Positions 56,078 through 64,000 of a stretch of 64,000 nucleotides of DNA are shown here, one piece after another. Below the pieces are notes generated by a model. That model worked only from the letters and a program-made list of their open reading frames with translations. It was not told where the DNA came from and ran no database searches. The position numbers and the translations under genes were made by a program. Source of the stretch: Punica granatum (lineage: Eukaryota > Streptophyta > Magnoliopsida > Myrtales > Lythraceae); the NCBI RefSeq assembly GCF_007655135.1, contig NW_022204063.1, positions 1 through 64,000 on the forward strand, given 5' to 3'. The first letter of the stretch is position 1; the number at the start of each line of letters is the position of its first letter.

Positions 56078-59000
56078 ATGGACGCACTCTCGCACTCAGG
56101 TGCGATCATGAAAGTCAAGCTACTCCATGATCCCAACAACAAGCGGAGCCGCGGCCCCCGACCCACTACGAGAATTCCCATCAGACCCCGCCGCAGAATA
56201 CCCCCGGCAAAGTTCGCCGTCAAGTCCGATGCCCAGAAGCAAGATCATCGTTATTATCATCACCAAGAGATCGACTTCAGCGACCCCAATTGGAAGCCCA
56301 AGTTCCAGAGGGACTTCGAGAACCGCTTCAGACTCCCCCACCTGACGGACATATTCCCTGATGCCCCCACCATCCCCTCCACCTTCTGCCTTAAAATGAG
56401 GTCCCTTTCCCTCGACTTCTTTTCTCTACTGAGAATTTCAGTTTGTCGGGTTTGTTTTCTCTTGGGGTCAGGTTCGTTTGCTCTATCAGGAGAATTGGTG
56501 TATAATTTCTTCCTCTTTTTTGGTAAAAGCAGGACTCCGGTAACGGGGGATTTTGCAGATTGGTACCCCTCCGATGAGAAGTGGCACGGCTACATCAATA
56601 ATAGCGACCGGGTCCTTCTCAAGGTGACTCACTTCACTTCTCTTGTTTGTTGTCATTATGACTGTTACTGTTGCTGCTGCCGCTGCTATCATCGAAATCA
56701 TCATCATCGTCATCGGTCTCTGACAGAAAATATCGTCCGCCATTTATTATCTGAAATAAGTTGAATGAGTCATCTTGTGGCTCGACGTCTCGAGTCTGGT
56801 AAGGTCGTGCATTTTATGATTCTCACAGTTATTTTCTCGGGAGAGCTACGGCACCCAGTCACCCTGAACATGCCAAAATTTCATGTATTCTTTGTTCGAC
56901 ATCTGTCCTGAAATTACCAACACCCAGCATGCCTAGAACGTGAACTTACACTATGGAAAACGTACCTTTTGCGCTACTTTGTGTGATAATCTTCGCAGTC
57001 CGAGGGAGGGGGGAATAGAAGAAGAATAAGATAATCTATTGACCAATGAATTTCTCTGATGCATTCATAGATGTCTCAAACTATGCTATGTTACCCCCTT
57101 ACAAATGAGCACCCTCGAACCCATATTTACTTCCAGTGATTTTCGGGGGAGCTCTTTTCTTGCCCGTTCTGTATACCCGACTGCACTAGGCGAATGCCGA
57201 GCTTCTGATATCTGTCTGATGGTTACTCTCAAATTCATAATTTGTATGTGAACAGGTTATTCACTACTCATCACCTACATCAGCTGGTGCCGAGTGCATT
57301 GATCCCGACTGCACTTGGGTTGAACAATGGTAATGATTCCCCTTCAGCATTCCTGGGATCATGTGAATGGTTATAGCATATTACTGTACTTTGTAGTATT
57401 ATTATTTCTTGAATTGGAAGCAGTATAATTTTCTATTACCTAGATATTCTCTGGTCTACTTATAGCCTTTACTTAGAATTGAATTTTGAATCTGGATATG
57501 CATATAATGACATTGGGAACTGCTATATTTGAGAGATCTTTTTCTTTTAGATCTGATGAAGTGATCAAATACATCTTTAAAAGTGTTTTGTCTTAAGATT
57601 GTGCCAACTACCTCGTAAAGTAAGCCTATGTAACTGATTAGTTTATGAAGTACAGAAAGTAATAACTCTGGACAGTGGAAATGGATGGCCACAAGTTCAA
57701 TCTGGAGTATAAATTGTTATAATATAGCTTAAAGAGATGCCTGCCTTTAGCCCCAATTTAGTCCATTGCAGTTTGAAAGTCCTTTCTTTTGCCACTGTCT
57801 TATTCCGACACACCAATGAGCATAAAGGAAGCAGATAATGGAATCCAATTCTTGTGAAAATTTTCTTTTGTGCACTACTTGTTCTCCTTTCTTGCAGGGT
57901 GTATAAACACTCTGCTTAGTGCACTCTGATGTCCTTTCCCTTGTTATGAGTCTTCTTAGGGTTAAAAATATGATCAGATCAATTGTCTTTTAGATCAATT
58001 TGTTATGGAATGGACGCTGCCATGTAGTAATCTCTCTATGCAGTTGTAAGAAGTGTAGTTTGTAACTAAATGGTTACTGCCACATAGTTTTTACATCATT
58101 CCATTATCCCCTGGTGATGTTTGTTGTGAAACTTTCAAAATGAAGGGTTCACCGAGCTGGGCCTCGTGAGGAAATTTATTTCAAGCCAGAAGAAGTTAAG
58201 GCAGCAATTGTTACTTGTGGAGGACTGTGCCCTGGTCTCAATGATGTCATCAGACAGGTTCTCACATAGGCAAAACTTCTTTTATTTGATGTTTTCTGAA
58301 GTCCTTTTGTAGGTTTCCTGATTTCCTGATATTTGTATTTGTGGAAATAATTGGTTGGTTAGTAGAATCTCTTATTCCTTGGGATCTGGTTTCTTTTATT
58401 TATGACACATAAGTACATGATATATTGTTTAAAATGTTCATACAAGGCATTTTTCATTTAAGATATCTGAGTCCACAGAAGTTATTGCTATAGGCAGGTT
58501 TTAAAATTCAATTCTAAAATAACAAAATGCTTTAGTGAATAGAGGTTCTAATTTTTCCTCCCTCCTTGTTATCATTAGTAACCACAATTCAGTATAGGTT
58601 TAACATCTCGTTTACCGGATGCTCATTATCAAAATATCCTTCCTGTCTTGAGGGTAAAGTAGAGCTGAGCTTTCTGCATATGCCCCAACTGCATTTTGAC
58701 TTCCTTTGACCATTATCTTGTGCAGGTTGTTATCACCCTGGAAATTTATGGGGTCAAAAAGATTGTTGGGATACCTTTTGGTTATCGTGGTTTCAGCGAC
58801 AATGAATTAACTGAAATGCCAGTGAGTGCTTTCCTTACCTTATTAATTTGGGTTTTAGTAGACCATAAGTTTATTATTTGTTTAAGAAAATATTTTGACT
58901 AATCTGCTTAGGTATCTTTCATGATCAGCTATCACGCAAAGTTGTTCAGAATGTCCATCTTTCTGGTGGAAGCTTATTAGGGGTATCACGTGGAGGACCT

Positions 59001-62000
59001 GGGATAAGTGAAATCGTGGACAGTATGGAGGTTGTTGAGCATCCTGCTTTAAGATATTCCATTCCTTTGGAGGTCTTGAGTGGCTTGTTAAGTATCTTGA
59101 TGTGTGTGCATTTGAAAATTGGCCTCAGGAAAGAGGAATAAACATGCTTTTTGTGTTGGGTGGAAATGGTACACATGCTGGAGCCAATGCGATACACAAT
59201 GAGGTGTGGTTACTTCTCTGGCATTTGCTTCTGAAAAAATGGATTGCTGAACATTTTCTGTACAGTATGGCATGAAAATCTATGAAGAAATCATATAAAT
59301 TATCAATTTTAGGTTATCCAGTTACTAAGAGGGAGATTTTGGATTCCTCACTTTGAAATTGTCTATTTTTAACAGTTTGTATAGATATTACAAGTAGATC
59401 TTAAGCTTGTGGAACCTTTTTTTGGTTATGAAATTTGAGTGAAATCTTGGAGGATTTTAGTGAACTGCTTTCCTCGATAAACTTTTGACAGTTTGGACAT
59501 GTGCAACTTATTTATTGTCATTTATTATACAAGGTATTTTTAAGTTTGCAATGGGTTGATGCTCACTTCACCTATATCACGCAATCAGTACTCCATTCAA
59601 TAATTTAGAAACCTTACACCAATTGATTCCAAGTTAATCAACAAGGTTATTCTTTTTCCTCCTTTCTATTTTTACATCCAGTATGGTGAAAGTGCTTTTT
59701 CTCATTGCCTGAATATTTTAGGTGTAGCTTAAAGTGTGTTATATTTTGATGACCTGTAGATGTTTTTAGGTCTTCAATTTCCACCTTCAATCCATTCATT
59801 TCCCATGCTCTTCTCTGTTATGTATTTTTTTCAGTGCCGCAAAAGACGATTAAAGGTGGCTGTTGTGGGTGTGCCAAAAACTATAGACAATGACATATTG
59901 TTGATGGACAAAACTTTTGGATTCGATACTGCAGTTGAAGAAGCGCAACGGGCCATAAATTCTGCATACATTGAAGTATATACTTATCCATTACCTCCCT
60001 CTTGTTTCCGTAGATCTTCTTTCCTCACTGTTACATTCTGGAATTCCATGAAATGAACTGGTGAGTGTATACTAAAAGAGAATATGCAAATACACAGTCA
60101 ATAGGCTCCAGATCAATATGTACCATAAATAGTGGTTCCTGGTCATCTTTTATCTTGTAAGCAAGAAGATCACAATCTCCTATAAATTTTTGAGTGATCG
60201 TTTCCATCATTTTGTGAATGTGTCCAATGCAGCCAAATGTATCCAATACGTTAAATCAGCCTGTTCTAATTGCTTTACAACGAGTTACCTTGCTTGTAAT
60301 GTGTAAAATAGCCATAATCTTTTTTCCCTGATTGTTGTGACAGGCTCACAGTGCTTACCATGGCATAGGAATTGTTAAACTGATGGGTCGGAGCAGTGGG
60401 TTTATAGCCATGCATGCTTCCCTTGCTAGTGGACAGATCGATATCTGTCTGATTCCAGAGGTATATGGAGATATTTTTATTTGAGATTTGTCCAATAAAC
60501 ATGTAATATTTTTTAACAAAACATTTGCCTGGGCAGGTACCTTTTCATTTACATGGTCCTCATGGCGTGTTGAGACACCTTAAGTACCTGATTGAGACAA
60601 AAGGGTCAGCTGTTGTTTGCGTAGCAGAGGGGGCTGGGCAGGTGAGAGCCCCCATCCAAAGTGCACTTACTAGAAATATGCCCGGCTTATTTCTTGTTTG
60701 ATGAATTTCAGTCTGCCTCTCCTCATAACTTGTTATCTTTCATTTTTCACATAAAGGTTTTATGTCTGTTCAAAATTGGTATCTCATAGTTTGGCAAGTC
60801 TTTATTTGCCCCTTTAGATGATCAGGCTCAATGTGGCTCGAATTACTAGATGGAGATGGGCCTAGTTTATATCTTGGCGTGGCATGTTTTTGTGTTAATT
60901 CATCCACATTTTTTCCCAGTTTACATACTTGAAACTTATGAGTAGAGATAGAGGGTCATTTTGTGCTATTGTCGAATAAGTCATCCTGATATGTGTATGT
61001 CTTGTCTTCATCACTTAGGATAGCAAATAATTATTCGGATAGCAAATAATATTTCGGGAATCCTACCGATTATTATTCTTTTTTTTTCTCCCTTGTTCTA
61101 ATGATGAGTGTCTGGGCTTCACCCGAAAACCAATTACTATTCTATTTTTCTGTTCGTTTTATTTGTCTCAAAATATTTTATCCTTATTTGAGGTTGTGAA
61201 ATAAAAGTGGATCATTTATGTTGCAGAATTTTGTTGAGCAAACCAATGCTAGAGATGCATCTGGAAATACTGTACTGGGAGACATTGGAGTGCATTTACA
61301 ACAGGAGGTTGGTCTCTGCAATTTTTCTTTTATTAAGAAAATTGTAACATGCAATAATTTTGGATATGACCAGGCAAGTGGTATTTAGTTCACTGTGATT
61401 ATTTGTGAGTAAATTGCACCAATGGTGCAGAATTGATATTTGTAGATTTCCTGGCCTCTTTCGCATTAGTTCACCAAATTCCGAACTCTGGGGATATTTC
61501 TTTACATAGCCTTCATTCAAACTTCTTACCCTAAATATTTTATCCGCACATCAGCTTTGAAGAATTTAGTAATTTACTACATTGTATTCACATTGTATTC
61601 TTCATTTATTTTCATCATCAATATTGAAGAAATTAAGTTCATCAATTTGTCAATTACTTTCATGAAAGGAAGAAAGTGGGGGAAGAGATAAATTTTTACC
61701 ACTTAAAAATTCTAAAGCTGAATCCTTGTATCTTGTAGCAATCATAATGGGGTTCTGATTCTTCTGGTTGTACCCCTAGACCTCTGACCTGATGAATAGC
61801 TATAGAAATCGCATGGCAGTACCAATCTTGAGGAATGGTGGATTTGGAGTTCTGAACAGCTTATCTTTTGTAGACAAAGAAGTACTTTAAGGAGATTGGT
61901 GTTCCAGCCGATGTGAAGTACATTGACCCCACTTACATGATCCGTGCTTGCCGTGCAAATGCATCGGACGGCATTCTTTGCACCGTTTTGGGCCAAAACG

Positions 62001-63276
62001 CTGTGAGTCTCTTTCCTCACCTTTTTAATTAGTATTCCACAAATCAGCAATCTAGTCTTCTTTTCCTGATTTTAGCTTCCTACTATTTTATTGAACTGTT
62101 GGTTGCTTCTTGGTTTTTAAAGTTTGGAAACTTCCCTTACTGATTTGTGATATGAACAGACATCCCCATTTCATTGTTCCATGCATTCTATTTCTATTTT
62201 CATCTGTTAAATCTTGCTGACTATGAGCGGTGAGATGCTTGGTTTTGGTGGCAATAAGCTTAGCCGACTCCCAGTCTCTTCGAGCTCAACTTGCTGTAAT
62301 TGTTCTATTATCAGCTCAAAAGCTAGGCATAGTGGTGATTGCCACCCTTTTTTTTTTTATCTTTTTCTTTTTTAATGTCAATATGTTTGGGAATTCTATA
62401 TCTTTAATTTTCTTTGTTTCGTTAGGTTGTTGGGTCTTTATATCATGTGTCCGGGCAAACCATAAAGGGCATTAGTTTGCTATTTATTAATATGCAGATT
62501 CTCTGTGGCTCTACAAAGCACTGACTGAGAGTTCTCATCTTAAAAGATCTGGTGGAATCAGAGTTAGCTCTTTATCTTTTACCCGTGCCCTCAGGGCACA
62601 AAGATCAACAGATCTCTTTATTTCATTTCTTAGAATGTTGGGAGTTCTTAGAAATGAACTTTACCTGATCAGACTAATTTCACCAGCATAGTTGATTCTT
62701 CCAATGGGTAAAATTATGGCGTTAACCTTAATGGAATGACCTCAATTCGGTCCTCAAACAAATCACTCCTCACAAGTTTTTACAACTCAACTTTCCAGCA
62801 TTTTTCTTTGTCCGGTATTACTTGGAAATGCTTAACTACCTTGACAGTTTCTTAGAAATGAACTTTACCTGATCAGACTAATTTCACCAGCATAGTTGAT
62901 TCTTCCAATGGTTAAAATTATGGCGTTAACCTTAATGGAATGACCTCAATTTGGTCCTCATACAAATTACTCCTCACAAATTTTAACTCAACTTTCCAGC
63001 ATTTTTCTTTGTCCGGTATTACTTGGAAATGCTTAACTACCTTGGCAGTTCATATGGTAGCACTTGGAGAATGGATGACAAATCCAGTTGCCTTCTCTCT
63101 CTTGGCAGGTTCATGGGGCTTTTGCAGGTTACAGCGGCATCACAGTAGGCATATGCAACACTCACTACATCTACTTCCCCATTCCAGAAGTCATATCTTA
63201 CCCGAGGGCTGTCGACCCAAACAGCAGAATGTGGCACCGTTGCCTTACCTCTACTGGGCAGCCCGACTTTGTCTGA
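56078..63276 (+). CDS. PFK5: ATP-dependent 6-phosphofructokinase, plastid PFK4/PFK5 type, 13 exons
   Basis: It phosphorylates fructose 6-phosphate to fructose 1,6-bisphosphate with ATP, the committed step of glycolysis, here probably in the plastid stroma. Exons: 56078-56400, 56533-56623, 57256-57329, 58146-58257, 58726-58821, 58929-59030, 59129-59203, 59835-59975, 60344-60460, 60537-60641, 61227-61307, 61874-62002, 63109-63276. All introns are GT-AG and the joined frame is open for 537 codons, the length I recall for Arabidopsis PFK5, whose start MDALS is also shared. Residues 1 to about 65 are basic and transit-peptide-like. Core motifs: GGLCPG (188-193, nucleotide binding), GYRGF (219-223), GGNGT (277-281), PKTIDND (305-311, catalytic), MGRSSGF (352-358, substrate) and EGAGQ (408-412). 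GGNGT replaces the GGDGT of cytosolic forms; I recall the same Asn in plastid PFKs. No break is visible. Confidence 0.95.
62645..63050 (+). repeat. Tandem duplication (about 204 bp) in the last intron of PFK5
   Basis: The block that starts TTCTTAGAAATGAAC near 62645 is repeated from 62849 with only a few differences, ending near CTACCTTGGCAGTT at 63050. The second copy ends about 60 bp before the last exon. Confidence 0.9.
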
Positions 63277-64000
63277 GACCTTTCAAGTCCAGAGCGCCCT
63301 TTTTATTGTCTTCAACATTGAAATATTTGGTGAATAGAAGACTGAAAGCTCAGCTCATAAAAATAATTGAATTGGGTGCCATCATTGTTGCATTTCCTTC
63401 AGTCACTCAATTGTCGGTGTGCTGAGGGTAGCAAGGGGAATAATCCTGTCTGCGACTTAAAAGAGTTAAGCAAATTTTGGAGCTATTTATGTTCCATCTT
63501 GTTTAACCCTGGACAGCAGATGATGTCGGATGGGAATGAGGGGTCATTCATTCCCTGGGAGTAACACAATTTATTATGTAACATGAGTTTACTCGAACAG
63601 TTCCTCTTTGTTCATCATTAATAGCTCATGCAGAATACTCATTATTGGCACGGGAAGCAGTTTTTGATGTTTGTTTGGGCTTTTCTTTTCCGTCATCTGA
63701 GTACTGGCAAGAGGTTATGGTAGGCTTGGCTCGGGGTAACGCTATTCATGGCGCCAGGGATCGGAAGCAGCAAAACGAAGTTACTGTTGCTTCAAAGGAA
63801 GGGTGGGATGGTAAGGTCTTTGTTGCGCTAGCTGCTGCTAGGACTTGAGGCTTCTGTCTCTCCCAAATTTAGGGCTAAGACATTTGTTAATTATGGAGTT
63901 GTTTTTATTCCTAATCTAGAAGTTACTTTTAGGCTGTGATTTGAGAAATCCTTATTTAAGATGGGATTAGGATGGTAATTCGTATGTGAGGGCCCTCTAT
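63277..64000 (+). other. 3' UTR and downstream flank of PFK5
   Basis: The 3' UTR presumably starts at 63277, but I cannot fix a poly-A site. A 67-codon frame at 63645-63848 has no recognisable family and is probably chance. No other gene is supported before the window ends. Confidence 0.5.

Noticed and set aside
63645..63848. 67-codon frame downstream of PFK5
   Set aside because: Too short, no recognisable similarity, and it could lie in the 3' flank of PFK5.

Overview
The window is nuclear DNA of a flowering plant, most likely a eudicot. The evidence is one intact, 13-exon, plastid-type phosphofructokinase gene on the right and about 53 kb of nested plant LTR retrotransposons on the left. 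A link to Myrtales is only a weak guess from the style of the retroelements. I see no rRNA, tRNA or CRISPR locus.

Layout. (1) 1-6845, minus strand: two long LTRs of a Tat/Ogre-like Ty3/gypsy family lie head to tail. One is complete except for its last 3 bp, and the other runs off the left edge. (2) 6846-8845 plus 15519-15690, minus strand: internal region of another Tat-like element (T1), with a decayed gag and the coiled-coil tail of an upstream ORF. (3) 8846-15513, plus strand: a complete but broken Ty3/gypsy element, probably a CRM-like chromovirus, with 0.7 kb LTRs, a tRNA-iMet primer site and target duplication GGGAC. It sits in T1 just before the stop codon of the upstream ORF. (4) 15691-20448 and 48211-48318, minus strand: the two halves of the 5' LTR of T1. 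(5) 20449-48210, plus strand: a 27.8 kb insertion that splits that LTR. It has the order LTR-internal-LTR-internal-LTR and a single outer target duplication GTGCC. Its two internal regions (5.4 and 5.5 kb) are nearly identical, carry no recognisable gag or pol, and end in a hairpin-rich minisatellite. (6) 48319-53346: an LTR-end scrap and an older plus-strand LTR of the same superfamily. (7) 53347-55790: AT-rich DNA with diverged tandem repeats, then a LINE 3' relic (RNase H remnants and poly-A). (8) 56078-63276, plus strand: PFK5-like plastid ATP-dependent 6-phosphofructokinase, 537 codons. (9) 63277-64000: 3' flank.

The nesting gives a relative history. T1 landed in or beside older LTR DNA. 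The CRM-like element, the 27.8 kb tandem element and a further Tat-like element (the LTR at 1888-6845) then entered T1, and another element entered that last LTR 3 bp from its end. The most unusual object is the triple-LTR, apparently non-autonomous element. Its LTRs differ in the number of 566 bp sub-repeats (2, 3, 2), and its internal regions carry repeat units that can each fold into a short stem-loop.

All coordinates, exon junctions and comparisons were made by eye. Family names rest on remembered motifs and not on a database search.
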